Source: Tetragenococcus osmophilus
GTDB taxonomy: Bacteria > Bacillota > Bacilli > Lactobacillales > Enterococcaceae
DNA: 64,000 nucleotides
Assembly: GCF_003795125.1 (NCBI RefSeq)
Contig: NZ_CP027783.1
Coordinates: forward strand, 1,612,001-1,676,000
Reading direction: 5' to 3'
Shown here: piece after piece, positions 24,890 to 33,951 of the stretch
How positions within the stretch are numbered: the first letter of the stretch is position 1
How the letters are laid out: each line of letters begins with the position of its first letter
Translations under genes and position numbers: made by a program
Notes under the pieces: generated by a model
Databases searched by the model: none
Told to the model about the DNA's origin: nothing
What the model saw: the letters and a program-made list of their open reading frames with translations, nothing else

Positions 24890-25522
24890 ATGAAAAAGAA
24901 ACAATTAGCTAAATTACAACAACAATTTCAACCATCTTTTCATTCCACTCAGTCAAACGTATTTCGTACAATGGAAAGAAAAATAAACGAAAAATATGGA
25001 TTTAAGATTGAAGCTTTTAACCAAGCTGAACATCCCAATGAGTTAGTTATTCGACGTTTGGATTTAGAGGAAGATGCTAAGGATAAAGAAATCCATGTAC
25101 CTTTAGATGAAAATTTTACTGATGTTATTAAACGTATCCAAAAAGGAGAAAAAGGATTAAAAGAATTATTTAGTGATAATCTCGCACAAGAAGTTGCTGG
25201 TTTTTGGACTTCTGCAAAACAACCACAAACGCAAAGTAACTCTACGGTATCTGAAGAGGATTCAAAGGGAAGCGAAGCTATGTCATATTCTGCTTTTTCT
25301 GAAAAAGTTTCAGAGTATTCGGGTTTTTATGTAGAAACAACTGATAGTCACTATGAGGTAAAAGAGCAAACAAAAGCAGAACCTCGTCTTCTAGCTACTA
25401 TCTCCAAGCAAACTGAAAATGAGTATACTATTGAAACGGCACTAAAAAGAAAATATAAACTGAAGCTAAGTCTTATTCCAATAATCGAAGAATTTGCTAA
25501 TACTCCATTAGACATGCGCTAA
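24890..25522 (+). CDS. Conserved hypothetical protein, unknown function
   Basis: 210 aa, not recognised. ATG follows GAAAGGGG. It has no signal peptide or membrane segment and is rich in Lys, Glu and Gln. An N-terminal part (about residues 1-105) has helix-forming sequence, a Ser/Gln/Thr-rich low-complexity linker follows (about 108-135), and then a second part (about 138-210) ending KYKLKLSLIPIIEEFA. Two small domains joined by a linker is the simplest reading. It is divergent from the nucleoid-associated protein and may share its promoter region. Codon use is like its neighbours. No function is offered. Confidence 0.6.
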   Translation: MKKKQLAKLQQQFQPSFHSTQSNVFRTMERKINEKYGFKIEAFNQAEHPNELVIRRLDLEEDAKDKEIHVPLDENFTDVIKRIQKGEKGLKELFSDNLAQEVAGFWTSAKQPQTQSNSTVSEEDSKGSEAMSYSAFSEKVSEYSGFYVETTDSHYEVKEQTKAEPRLLATISKQTENEYTIETALKRKYKLKLSLIPIIEEFANTPLDMR

Positions 25523-25651
25523 ATATTAAAGATATTTCAAAGAAAGATTGCCTTTTTTTAAAGTTTTTATTTTTTCCTCCTGTTTTATAGACAGCTTTTT
25601 TAAGAAATAGTAGGCTGAATTTCGATACAAAAAAGGTTGGATGGTAAATTC

Positions 25652-26281
25652 ATGAATAAAAAAAAGAAATCCGTATTAAAAAAAGTATTATTACTCATTT
25701 CGATAATGGTACTTACCTTAGGTGGGTATTATTTTTATAGAAATTATCAGATTTTAAAACAAGTTTACCAATATGAAGACCAAGTGGAACAAGCGGTAGA
25801 AAAAGAAAATATACCCCAATATAAAAATCTAGTACTCAGTGTTATTTTTACAGAAACTAAGGGTGAAAATGACGACCCAATGCAAAGTTCAGAAAGTAAA
25901 AGTGGATATCCTAATCAAATCGAAGAATCACAAGAAAGTATCGAACAAGGTGTGGCTTTTTTAGCTACAGCTATAAAAAAAGCAGAGGCTGAAGGTTGTG
26001 ACTTATGGACAGCAGTGCAAGCTTATAACTTTGGTTTAGATTATATCGATTACGTAGCCGAAAATGGAAAAACAAATCGATTAGAGTTAGCAGAGCAATA
26101 TTCAAAAGATACTTTATCTCCAGAACTTGGAAATAGTCAACGCACCAAATATCGCTATTTAAGTTTTCAATCTATAATGCATAATGGCGGTTATTTATAC
26201 CATAACGGCGGAAATTTCTTTTATGCAGATATAGTCAAAGCAAACGAAAATAAAATTAAACAGACAAGCTTTTTGTTTTAA
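25652..26281 (+). CDS. Membrane-anchored lysozyme-like protein
   Basis: 209 aa from the ATG at 25652; an upstream TTG has no room for a ribosome site. A positively charged N-terminus (MNKKKKSVLKK) leads into one membrane helix (about residues 12-32). The outside domain (about 50-209) has VIFTETKGENDD with the probable catalytic Glu, MQSSESKSGYPN and a Trp-Thr-Ala-Val-Gln-Ala-Tyr-Asn-Phe-Gly stretch. This matches the small lysozyme-like family found in Gram-positive plasmids and chromosomes. It should cut peptidoglycan glycan chains near the membrane. The next gene is a lipid-carrier transporter 31 bp downstream, which fits an envelope role. Confidence 0.75.
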   Translation: MNKKKKSVLKKVLLLISIMVLTLGGYYFYRNYQILKQVYQYEDQVEQAVEKENIPQYKNLVLSVIFTETKGENDDPMQSSESKSGYPNQIEESQESIEQGVAFLATAIKKAEAEGCDLWTAVQAYNFGLDYIDYVAENGKTNRLELAEQYSKDTLSPELGNSQRTKYRYLSFQSIMHNGGYLYHNGGNFFYADIVKANENKIKQTSFLF

Positions 26282-26312
26282 AAAGCAGGTAAGGTAAAGG
26301 GTGGAGGCAGTA

Positions 26313-27158
26313 ATGAAAAATGGGACACAAGCGTCTCAAAAGGACGTTAAAGACTGGTTTTTACGTTTTATCAAAGGAATGTTTATCGGTTCAGGTTTTA
26401 TTTTACCGGGTGTGTCAGGCGGAGCTTTAGCTGCCATTTTTGGAATTTATGAACGGATGATTAGCTTTTTAGCTCATATCACTAAGAATTTTAAAGAAAA
26501 TGTCTTATTTTTTCTTCCTGTTGGTTTAGGTGGTTTGACAGGTTTATTCTTTCTATCTTTTGCGGTAAGTTTCTTATTGGGAAGTTATGCCAGCATTATC
26601 CTTTGGTTTTTTGTTGGTTGTATTGTAGGGACTGTTCCTGCTTTATGGAAAGAAGCGGGTAAAAAGGGACGCTCAAAACGTGAGCTTGTTATTTTAACTG
26701 TTAGTTTTTTAGGAGCTTTACTTTTTTTATGGCAAGGAGCTGGCCTATTTACCGAAGTTCCACAAAACATAGGGACATGGATGATTGCAGGTTTTCTAAT
26801 TGCCTTGGGCGTTATTGTGCCTGGGTTGAGCCCTTCCAATTTCCTTGTTTATATGGGAATGTATAAATCCATGGCTGATGGTTTTAAAAATTTGGAACTT
26901 GATGTGATTCTTCCAATTGCTTTTGGTGGAATTATTACTATTTTGACTTTATCCAAAATAATTGATTACATCTTTAGTAAAGCTTATCTTCAATTATTTC
27001 ACTTTATTATGGGAGTGGTTTTGGCCTCGACGGTTATGATTATTCCCACTGATTATACTGGTTTTACTTTCGTAAGCTATCTTGCTTGTGTCTTAATGCT
27101 AGTATTGGGTGCTCTTTTAGGGGCTTGGATGAGTCGTTTAGAAAAACGCTATAAATAA
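26313..27158 (+). CDS. popT: DUF368 membrane protein, undecaprenyl-phosphate translocase PopT family
   Basis: 281 aa from the ATG at 26313, 5 nt after GGAGG. About eight hydrophobic segments are visible. The family hallmarks are the paired GxxPGVSGG motif (FILPGVSGGALAAIFGIYE, about residues 31-50) and its inverted-repeat partner VPGLSPSNFLVYMGMY (about 170-185). DUF368 proteins have been shown to recycle undecaprenyl phosphate across the membrane for wall synthesis. It follows the lysozyme-like gene closely. The symbol follows the published family name. Confidence 0.82.
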   Translation: MKNGTQASQKDVKDWFLRFIKGMFIGSGFILPGVSGGALAAIFGIYERMISFLAHITKNFKENVLFFLPVGLGGLTGLFFLSFAVSFLLGSYASIILWFFVGCIVGTVPALWKEAGKKGRSKRELVILTVSFLGALLFLWQGAGLFTEVPQNIGTWMIAGFLIALGVIVPGLSPSNFLVYMGMYKSMADGFKNLELDVILPIAFGGIITILTLSKIIDYIFSKAYLQLFHFIMGVVLASTVMIIPTDYTGFTFVSYLACVLMLVLGALLGAWMSRLEKRYK

Positions 27159-27189
27159 AGTTATGAGTGGTTTATTGTAAGCAGAATGT

Positions 27190-27217
27190 TTGTAAATCCT
27201 TGAGGATATGATATAAT
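27190..27217 (+). promoter_or_regulatory. dnaG-rpoD operon promoter
   Basis: TTGTAA (27190-27195), 16-bp spacer, TATAAT (27212-27217). Transcription would start near 27224, leaving a leader of about 100 nt that contains a terminator-like hairpin before dnaG. Confidence 0.65.
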
Positions 27218-27245
27218 AGTACATGTAGAAAACTGTCTATTTTTG

Positions 27246-27278
27246 AATCGCACTGCTATAATGTTAGTGCGATTTTTT
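27246..27278 (+). terminator. Attenuator-like hairpin in the dnaG leader
   Basis: AATCGCAC (27246-27253) and GTGCGATT (27267-27274) pair perfectly around a 13-nt loop and are followed by a run of six T residues. It lies downstream of the promoter and upstream of the dnaG start, so it could attenuate the operon or end a short transcript. Confidence 0.65.
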
Positions 27279-27321
27279 ACCGATAGAACAGCTCATCGCG
27301 CATTTTAGGAGGTGAGTAAAG

Positions 27322-29154
27322 GTGGCGAGAATTCCGCAACAGGTCATTGATGATATTCGTGATAAAACAAATATCGTCGATGTTATTGGTCAGTATGTAC
27401 AATTAAAAAAGTCAGGTAGTAAGAATTATTCTGGTCTTTGTCCATTTCATAATGAAAAAACGCCATCGTTTTCTGTTGCTGAAGATAAACAGTTTTATTA
27501 TTGTTTTGGTTGCGGTCGTGGCGGTAATGTTTTTTCATTTATCCAAGAGATTGAAGGTCTTTCTTTTGTTGAATCAGTGTTGAAAGTTGCTGAAATGCAA
27601 GGCGTTGAAGTCTCTGAGCAGTATAAAAATGTCTCGGTTGAAAATCAAGTCGATTCACAGCAACAACAGCTAATTCAATTACATGAAAAAGCAGCTGAAG
27701 TTTATCATCATATGTTGGTAAATACAGCAGTAGGGCAAGAAGCACTTGATTATTTACATCAAAGAGGATTAGACGATGATTTAATTGAAGAATTTAATAT
27801 TGGTTTTGCGCCTAACCAGCGCGACTTCTTAGTCCGTGTTTTTCAAAATGAATCATTAGATTCAAAAGCTTTTCCCGAATCTGGTTTATTTGTTGAGCGA
27901 GAAAATGAAGAATTAGTTGATCGTTTTTATCAACGGATTATGTTTCCTATTCGGAACTTTCAAGGTAAAACAGTTGGCTTTTCTGGTCGCTTTTTTGCAA
28001 CTGAAGATGTCAACGAGCAAGATCAACCGAAATATCTTAATTCTCCAGAAACTACCCTGTTTAATAAGCGTGAAATTTTATTTAACTTTGATAAAGCACG
28101 CAGTAGTATCCGTAAAGATGGCACAGTGTACTTGTTTGAAGGGTTTATGGATGTTTTAGCTGCTTATCGGTCAGGTATGACAAATGGTATTGCTTCAATG
28201 GGAACAAGTTTAACAAATGAACAAATCACTTCGATTTCTCGTATTGCACAGGAATTAGCTCTTTGTTATGACGGTGATCAGGCAGGAGTGGATGCCACAA
28301 ATAGAGCTATTAGTCATTTACAAGAAACAAGTCGCTTGGATTTGTCTGTTGTAAGTGTTCCAGAAAATCTCGATCCTGACGAATATGTAAAAAAATACGG
28401 GCAAGAAGCTTTTGTTAAATTGCTTGAGCATGGAAAAGAAACTGTATTTTTGTTTAAAATGCGTTATCGACGTTTAAATAAAAATATGGCAAACGAAAAA
28501 GAACAGTTGGAATATGTTCAAGAGTTGTTACATGATTTGTTGGATGTTGATTCTTTAATCGAACAGGATCGTTATTTAACGCAACTATCTACCGAATTTC
28601 AGATATCTAGAGAATCATTGCAACAACAATTGCGTGACTTAAAACGACAAAATCGAAATAAAAAACAAAAACCAGCTCAATCGAATTTTCAACCGGAGCA
28701 AGAGGCGCCGCGTAGTTCACCAAATAAAACAAAAGTCCAAAAAGCAGAAGAGTTATTGTTGTATCGCTTATTTAACGATGAAACATTAAATCAACGCTTG
28801 AAACAATCCCAAGTAACATTTTTTCATGAGACTTATCAAGAGTTATATATGCTCTTTGACGCCTATATAGAAAGTGAAGGTGAATTTGTTCTTGCGAAGT
28901 TTTTGGATTTTCTAAAAGATGATCAAATGCGTAATATTGTAAGTACGATCGCTAGTTTGAAGGTACCCGAAGATGGTAGCCAGCAAGAAATTGAAGACTT
29001 ATTGAGAGTGATTCAAACTTCAAGTTTAACTGAAGAAATTAATAATAAAAAACTCAAATTACAAGAAGCTAGTCAAAAAGGGAACCAACAGTTAGAGTTA
29101 GGTTTAGCTACGGAAATTATAAACTTAACGAAAGAATTAAAGCAAGCCAAATAG
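27322..29154 (+). CDS. dnaG: DNA primase
   Basis: 610 aa with GTG start after AGGAGGTGAG. The CHC2 zinc finger (C-x2-H-x16-C-x2-C: LCPFH, then YYCFGCGRGG) is at about residues 38-65. The TOPRIM core (about 255-345) shows VYLFEGFMDVLAAY and LCYDGDQAG with the metal-binding acids. A Gln/Lys-rich linker (about 440-475) leads to the helicase-binding C-terminal helices. It makes RNA primers at the replication fork. It forms the macromolecular-synthesis operon with rpoD, 24 bp downstream. Confidence 0.97.
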   Translation: MARIPQQVIDDIRDKTNIVDVIGQYVQLKKSGSKNYSGLCPFHNEKTPSFSVAEDKQFYYCFGCGRGGNVFSFIQEIEGLSFVESVLKVAEMQGVEVSEQYKNVSVENQVDSQQQQLIQLHEKAAEVYHHMLVNTAVGQEALDYLHQRGLDDDLIEEFNIGFAPNQRDFLVRVFQNESLDSKAFPESGLFVERENEELVDRFYQRIMFPIRNFQGKTVGFSGRFFATEDVNEQDQPKYLNSPETTLFNKREILFNFDKARSSIRKDGTVYLFEGFMDVLAAYRSGMTNGIASMGTSLTNEQITSISRIAQELALCYDGDQAGVDATNRAISHLQETSRLDLSVVSVPENLDPDEYVKKYGQEAFVKLLEHGKETVFLFKMRYRRLNKNMANEKEQLEYVQELLHDLLDVDSLIEQDRYLTQLSTEFQISRESLQQQLRDLKRQNRNKKQKPAQSNFQPEQEAPRSSPNKTKVQKAEELLLYRLFNDETLNQRLKQSQVTFFHETYQELYMLFDAYIESEGEFVLAKFLDFLKDDQMRNIVSTIASLKVPEDGSQQEIEDLLRVIQTSSLTEEINNKKLKLQEASQKGNQQLELGLATEIINLTKELKQAK

Positions 29155-29178
29155 CAGCATCGAAGGAGGACTTCTCTT

Positions 29179-30282
29179 ATGGCAGAAGAAACACAAGTTA
29201 AATACGAACAAGCGGTAAAGGATTTTATTAAGAAGAATAAAACAAAGGGCCAAGTTTTTTATGAAGAACTATCAAATGCATTAGCTACGCCTTATTCATT
29301 AGAAGCTGAAAGTATGGATAAACTAATTCAACAAGTAGAAGATGCTGGAATTAGTGTAGTTGATGAAAATGGTGAACCATCCTTACGTAGTTTGAAAACA
29401 ACGGAAAAAACTGAAAAGGAAAAACCTAAGGAAGATCTATCTGCTCCAACAGGAGTGAAAATTAATGACCCAGTTCGTATGTACTTGAAAGAAATTGGCC
29501 GCGTTTCCTTATTAACAGCTGAAGAAGAAGTAAACTTAGCGCTAAGAATCGAAGATGGCGACCAAGAAGCCAAGCAACGTTTAGCAGAAGCTAACCTTCG
29601 TTTAGTTGTTAGTATTGCAAAGCGTTACGTAGGTCGTGGAATGCAGTTTCTTGATTTAATTCAAGAAGGAAATATGGGCTTGATGAAAGCTGTGGAAAAA
29701 TTTGATTATCGTAAAGGATTCAAATTTTCAACTTATGCAACTTGGTGGATTCGCCAAGCAATCACACGTGCGATTGCTGACCAAGCTCGAACAATTCGTA
29801 TTCCAGTTCATATGGTGGAAACAATTAACAAATTAATTCGTATTCAACGTCAACTATTACAAGACTTAGGTCGTGAACCGACACCTGAAGAAATTGGTGC
29901 AGAAATGGATCTACCAACGGCTAAAGTTCGGGAAATCTTAAAAATCGCTCAAGAACCGGTTTCTTTGGAAACACCGATCGGCGAAGAAGATGATTCTCAT
30001 TTAGGTGATTTCATTGAAGACCAAGAAGCAACAAGCCCTTCAGATCATGCAGCTTACGAATTATTAAAAGAACAATTAGAAGATGTTTTAGATACGTTGA
30101 CAGATAGAGAAGAAAATGTTTTGCGTCTACGTTTTGGCATTGATGATGGACGAACACGTACATTAGAAGAAGTAGGAAGAGTATTTGGGGTAACACGCGA
30201 ACGTATTCGCCAAATTGAAGCCAAAGCTTTACGTAAATTGCGTCATCCATCTCGTTCAAAACAATTAAAAGATTTTCTATAA
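29179..30282 (+). CDS. rpoD: RNA polymerase primary sigma factor SigA/RpoD
   Basis: 367 aa. Region 1.1 (about 1-75) leads to region 1.2 ([13 protein letters not shown]), region 2 with the -10-melting aromatic cluster [17 protein letters not shown] (about 170-187), region 3, and region 4.2 helix-turn-helix [20 protein letters not shown] (about 330-350) for -35 contact. It directs housekeeping transcription. It is the second gene of the dnaG operon and is followed by a strong terminator. Length fits Gram-positive SigA. The many TTGNNN/TATAAT promoters in the window fit its recognition. Confidence 0.97.
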   Translation: MAEETQVKYEQAVKDFIKKNKTKGQVFYEELSNALATPYSLEAESMDKLIQQVEDAGISVVDENGEPSLRSLKTTEKTEKEKPKEDLSAPTGVKINDPVRMYLKEIGRVSLLTAEEEVNLALRIEDGDQEAKQRLAEANLRLVVSIAKRYVGRGMQFLDLIQEGNMGLMKAVEKFDYRKGFKFSTYATWWIRQAITRAIADQARTIRIPVHMVETINKLIRIQRQLLQDLGREPTPEEIGAEMDLPTAKVREILKIAQEPVSLETPIGEEDDSHLGDFIEDQEATSPSDHAAYELLKEQLEDVLDTLTDREENVLRLRFGIDDGRTRTLEEVGRVFGVTRERIRQIEAKALRKLRHPSRSKQLKDFL

Positions 30283-30290
30283 TTTAGATC

Positions 30291-30333
30291 AAAAGCCTTC
30301 TAAGAGCTAATAAACTTTTAGAAGGCTTTTTTT
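30291..30333 (+). terminator. rpoD terminator
   Basis: AAAAGCCTTCTAA (30291-30303) pairs perfectly with TTAGAAGGCTTTT (30318-30330), followed by Ts. Confidence 0.9.
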
Positions 30334-30358
30334 AATGGGAAAATAATGCTTTCTCTTC

Positions 30359-30387
30359 TTGTTTCCTCTTTTTAGTTTCGGTATGAT
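30359..30387 (+). promoter_or_regulatory. azlCD promoter
   Basis: TTGTTT (30359-30364), 17-bp spacer and TATGAT (30382-30387), about 38 bp before the azlC start. Confidence 0.55.
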
Positions 30388-30425
30388 GTTAAGAAAGTAC
30401 AAACTGAAATTAAAGAGGTTTTATT

Positions 30426-31133
30426 ATGGAAGAAGTAAAGTATGAAACGTTTGCTGAAGGGGTAAAAGCTTGTGTTCCTACAATATTAGGCTATTTGGGA
30501 ATTGGTTTTGCCTTAGGTGTTGTGGGAAAAGGTGTCGGTTTATCCGTATTTGCCATTTTTTTAATGTCAATCATTGTTTATGCGGGTAGTGCTCAATTTA
30601 TTATTTGTGGATTGATAGCCATTCAAGCGCCGATTACTTCTATTATAGCTACTGTTTTTTTAGTTAACTTACGCCATTTCTTGATGAGTCTTTCAGTTGC
30701 TCCTTATTTTCGAGAATCTTCATTGTTAGAAAATATCGGTATTGGGACATTGTTGACAGATGAGTCTTATGGTGTTTTGACAATGGCTTTAAAAAAGACA
30801 GGCCGAGTAAGTGTGGCTTGGGCAAATGGCCTTAATATTTGCGCTTATTTTGTATGGATTATAGCTACGGTATTGGGAGCTTTATTAGGGAACTTCATTC
30901 CCGATCCTGAGCTTTTTGGTTTAGATTTTGCTCTTGTAGCCATGTTTTTGGGACTGTTTTTATTTCAAGTCGAGCTTCCTATGAAAACAAGAACAAAGCA
31001 AACGATTATAGTATTAATGAGTGTTATTGTTGTGTTGTATTTACTTATGTGGCTAACCTCAGCAGAAATTGCTGTGATTATTTCAGCCTTAGTAGGTTGT
31101 TTTGTGGGGATGATAACACATGATAAGTACTGA
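30426..31133 (+). CDS. azlC: Branched-chain amino acid exporter, large subunit AzlC
   Basis: 235 aa with about six to eight hydrophobic segments. The family segments GIGFALGVVGKGVGLS, VYAGSAQFI (about residues 55-63), NLRHFLMSLSVAP and the LTDESYG loop (about 113-119) are clear. With AzlD it forms a membrane exporter for branched-chain amino acids and analogues. The start lies behind AAAGAGG. It overlaps azlD by 14 bp, implying translational coupling. Confidence 0.92.
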   Translation: MEEVKYETFAEGVKACVPTILGYLGIGFALGVVGKGVGLSVFAIFLMSIIVYAGSAQFIICGLIAIQAPITSIIATVFLVNLRHFLMSLSVAPYFRESSLLENIGIGTLLTDESYGVLTMALKKTGRVSVAWANGLNICAYFVWIIATVLGALLGNFIPDPELFGLDFALVAMFLGLFLFQVELPMKTRTKQTIIVLMSVIVVLYLLMWLTSAEIAVIISALVGCFVGMITHDKY

Positions 31134-31443
31134 ATACCTTTATTTGATATTGGGCTGTTTTGTCGTTACTTGGATCCCACGAATATTACCATTTGCTTTT
31201 GCTAAAAAAATGAATTTCCCGGCAAAGTTTCGTCTATTCCTTGATTATTTACCATTATGTATTTTGAGCGCTTTGCTAGTACAAAATTTATTAAGTGTTT
31301 CTACCGGTAGACTACCTATGTTAAATATTTCTGAAACATTAGCATGTATTCCTGCGTTAATTGTAGGGATATATACAAAAGATTTGATGAAAATCGTTGT
31401 CACAGGTATTATAGCAATAGCACTTATTCGCTTGTTTATTTAA
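31120..31443 (+). CDS. azlD: Branched-chain amino acid exporter, small subunit AzlD
   Basis: 107 aa, four hydrophobic segments, with the family pattern VTWIPRILPFAFAKKMNFP (about residues 17-35) and LPLCILSALLVQNL. It partners AzlC in the membrane. The ATG lies inside the azlC reading frame, with GGGGATG upstream as ribosome site. The cvfB gene follows 16 bp downstream and may be transcribed together. Confidence 0.92.
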   Translation: MISTEYLYLILGCFVVTWIPRILPFAFAKKMNFPAKFRLFLDYLPLCILSALLVQNLLSVSTGRLPMLNISETLACIPALIVGIYTKDLMKIVVTGIIAIALIRLFI

Positions 31444-31459
31444 AAAGGAGAAAAAATTT

Positions 31460-32323
31460 ATGAATGAATTAATCGCTTCCGTTTTTACCGGAGTTATTAC
31501 CGATGAAAATGAGCAGTATTATTTTGTCCAAAAAAGCGGACAAACTTTTAGATTAAAAAAAGAAGAAGGAGACTTTACTTTAGGAGAAGCTGTGGAAGGT
31601 TTTGGCTATTTAAATCAAAAACAAGAAGCTGCTTTTACCACTAACATACCTAAAATAAGAAAAGGGCATTACGCTTTTGCCCCGGTAACTGAAGTTCGCC
31701 GTGATTTAGGTGTATTTGTTGATATTGGCCTACCAGATAAAGATATTGCTGTTTCTTTAGATGAACTGCCTACATTGCATAATTTGTGGCCTAAAAAAGA
31801 AGATCGTTTAATGATTGCTTTACGTGTCGATAAAAAAGGGCGGATTTGGGGGACACTAGCCGAGGATAAACATTTCCAATCTTTAAAAAAAGTAGCTAGT
31901 GAAGACATGCAAAATAAAGATATTTCAGGAAATGTTTATCGATTAAAACTTGCCGGAAGCTATTTATTAACGGAAGATTATCATATTGGTTTTATTCATC
32001 CATCAGAAAGATACGCTGAACCACGATTAGGGCAATATGTTTCTGGCAGGGTCATAGGTGTGCGACCTGATGGTATATTGAACGTTTCGTTAAAACCAAG
32101 AGCTTATGAAGCTATCCCTGAAGATGCCGCGATGATCTATGCTTACCTGAAACAACGACCTAACCAAGAAATGGCTTATACCATTAAATCTTCTCCAGAA
32201 GAAATCGAGCAATTATTTGGTATTAGTAAAGCGCGATTTAAACGCGCTTTGGGAAATCTGCTAAAACAAAGATTAATTGTGCAAGAAAATGGTGTAACCA
32301 AACTTACTGAAAATTCTAATTGA
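31460..32323 (+). CDS. cvfB: S1-domain RNA-binding protein CvfB
   Basis: 287 aa. Tandem S1-like barrels (about residues 1-60, 65-130 and 145-210, including EVRRDLGVFVDIGLPDKDI and the HIGFIHPSERY barrel) precede a C-terminal winged helix (about 225-280, SPEEIEQLFGISKARFKRALG). This is the CvfB/YitL layout; CvfB binds RNA and affects virulence gene expression in Staphylococcus. Cytosolic. It sits between azlD and fur, with a 108-bp gap before fur that holds no strong signal beyond a ribosome site. Confidence 0.88.
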   Translation: MNELIASVFTGVITDENEQYYFVQKSGQTFRLKKEEGDFTLGEAVEGFGYLNQKQEAAFTTNIPKIRKGHYAFAPVTEVRRDLGVFVDIGLPDKDIAVSLDELPTLHNLWPKKEDRLMIALRVDKKGRIWGTLAEDKHFQSLKKVASEDMQNKDISGNVYRLKLAGSYLLTEDYHIGFIHPSERYAEPRLGQYVSGRVIGVRPDGILNVSLKPRAYEAIPEDAAMIYAYLKQRPNQEMAYTIKSSPEEIEQLFGISKARFKRALGNLLKQRLIVQENGVTKLTENSN

Positions 32324-32431
32324 GAAAAGCTTGTTTAATATCTACTTCTATTTTATACTTATTTTAAAGTGGCGCTGAGTAATAAGTGTTTAGATTATAA
32401 TAATTATAAATAGTAAATGATGGAGGTTTCT

Positions 32432-32890
32432 ATGACTACCGGTGAAGCGTTGAAAAAGACGAAAAGACAACTTCATGATTCAGGCTTTAAGCTAACTCCG
32501 CAACGAGAAGCAACTTTACTTGTTTTATTAGAAAATGAAAAAGATCATTTATCTGCAGAAGAGATTTTTTTCTTTGTGAAGCAAAAAAATTCAGAGATCG
32601 GTTTGGCTACTGTTTACCGAACACTGGAAATTTTGGCTGATTTAAAAATTGTAGATAAAATTAGTTTTGATGATGGGGTATCTCGTTATGATCTTAGAAA
32701 AGACGGAGCTAAGCATTTTCACCATCATTTATTGTGCCTTGAATGTGGGAATATCGAAGAAATCGATGAAGATTTACTAGGCAATGTCGAAGAAATTGTT
32801 GAACGGCGATTTCATTTTGCAGTAAAGGACCATCGTTTAACATTTCACGGCATATGTCAACAATGTCAACGTAAACACCAAGAAAGCTGA
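32432..32890 (+). CDS. fur: Fur-family metalloregulator
   Basis: 152 aa from the ATG at 32432, 5 nt after GGAGG; an ATG at 32417 precedes that site. The N-terminal winged helix has FKLTPQREATLLVL (about 18-31) and IGLATVYRTLEIL (about 55-67). The metal and dimer domain has KHFHHHLLCLECGNIEEID and the second CQQCQ pair, giving four zinc-binding cysteines. It represses iron-uptake genes in this family; a PerR or Zur role cannot be excluded from sequence. Its terminator overlaps the stop codon. Confidence 0.85.
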   Translation: MTTGEALKKTKRQLHDSGFKLTPQREATLLVLLENEKDHLSAEEIFFFVKQKNSEIGLATVYRTLEILADLKIVDKISFDDGVSRYDLRKDGAKHFHHHLLCLECGNIEEIDEDLLGNVEEIVERRFHFAVKDHRLTFHGICQQCQRKHQES

Positions 32891-32909
32891 GTCCCAGCTT
32901 TCTTTTTTC
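32881..32909 (+). terminator. fur terminator overlapping the stop codon
   Basis: AGAAAGCTG (32881-32889) pairs with CAGCTTTCT (32895-32903) and runs into a T tract. The left arm includes the last codons of fur. Confidence 0.85.
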
Positions 32910-32967
32910 ACTTTTTCTACTGATGTCTGTGAGTAAATAAAGGAAATGGTAATTTTTAACAAATGGA

Positions 32968-32997
32968 TTGCAGTTGGTATTTGTTTTGTGAGATAAT
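32968..32997 (+). promoter_or_regulatory. xerD promoter
   Basis: TTGCAG (32968-32973), 18-bp spacer, GATAAT (32992-32997) with a TGA extended -10 element just before it. The start codon is about 30 bp downstream. Confidence 0.5.
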
Positions 32998-33027
32998 CCT
33001 AAGATAGGTGAAGAAGGTGGGAAATCG

Positions 33028-33918
33028 ATGAATGAACAAGTAATGGATTATTTACATTACCTCTTAATCGAACGTGGACTTTCTAGTAATACAAGAAAAA
33101 GTTATCAACGTGATTTAGAGCAGTATCTATTTTTTTTACATAAAAAAAACATAACTAGTTGGCAGAACATAGATCGTTTTACGATTGTTGCTTTTTTGCA
33201 GTATTTGCAAAAAGAAGGAAAGTCTTCTGCTACCATAACTCGGATGGTCACTAGTCTGCGCCGCTTTCATCAGTTTCTTCGGCAAGAACGTTATACCGAC
33301 CATGATCCTATGCAACATATCGATTCACCCAAAACATCACAAAAGTTACCAGATACGCTTAATATTAACGAAGTAGAACGTCTGATTGAAGCTCCAGATA
33401 CAAAAAAACCATTAGGAATGCGCGATCGCGCAATTTTGGAAGTAATGTATGCGACTGGTTTACGGGTAAGTGAGCTGGTAGGCTTAAAGTTAAATGACCT
33501 ACATCTAAGTATGGGATTATTACAAACCACCGGTAAAGGAGATAAGGAGCGGATCGTTCCTTTAGGGGATATGGCTATTTCTTGGATCGAAACTTATTTA
33601 GAAGAAGCCAGACCTTTGTTATGCCAAAAGCACGCTGAAGAAGAACACTTATTTGTTAATGGGCACGGAACAAGTCTTTCGCGCCAAGGAATTTGGAAGA
33701 ACTTAAAAGCTTTGGTGTTAAAAGCAGGTATCTTGAAAAATGTGACTCCTCATACTTTACGTCACAGTTTTGCCACTCATTTATTGGAAAATGGGGCAGA
33801 TCTTCGGACAGTACAAGAGCTTTTGGGGCACGCAGATATTTCTACCACACAAATTTACACACATATTACTAAAAAACGTATGGCAGATGTATATAAACAA
33901 TATTTTCCACGGGCTTGA
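33028..33918 (+). CDS. xerD: Site-specific tyrosine recombinase XerD
   Basis: 296 aa. The SAM-like core-binding domain covers about residues 1-85 and the catalytic domain about 105-290. Catalytic residues are seen as Arg in TGLRVSELVGL, Lys in TTGKGDKERIVP, HTLRHSFATHLL, the second His in LLGHADISTTQIYTH, and the Tyr of that last motif. It resolves chromosome dimers at dif with a partner recombinase. It starts a block with the condensin genes scpA and scpB, so chromosome segregation functions are grouped. No integrase-type mobile context was seen. Confidence 0.93.
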   Translation: MNEQVMDYLHYLLIERGLSSNTRKSYQRDLEQYLFFLHKKNITSWQNIDRFTIVAFLQYLQKEGKSSATITRMVTSLRRFHQFLRQERYTDHDPMQHIDSPKTSQKLPDTLNINEVERLIEAPDTKKPLGMRDRAILEVMYATGLRVSELVGLKLNDLHLSMGLLQTTGKGDKERIVPLGDMAISWIETYLEEARPLLCQKHAEEEHLFVNGHGTSLSRQGIWKNLKALVLKAGILKNVTPHTLRHSFATHLLENGADLRTVQELLGHADISTTQIYTHITKKRMADVYKQYFPRA

Positions 33919-33951
33919 TTTTAGTGCGTAGAAAGTATGTGAGGAGTAGTT

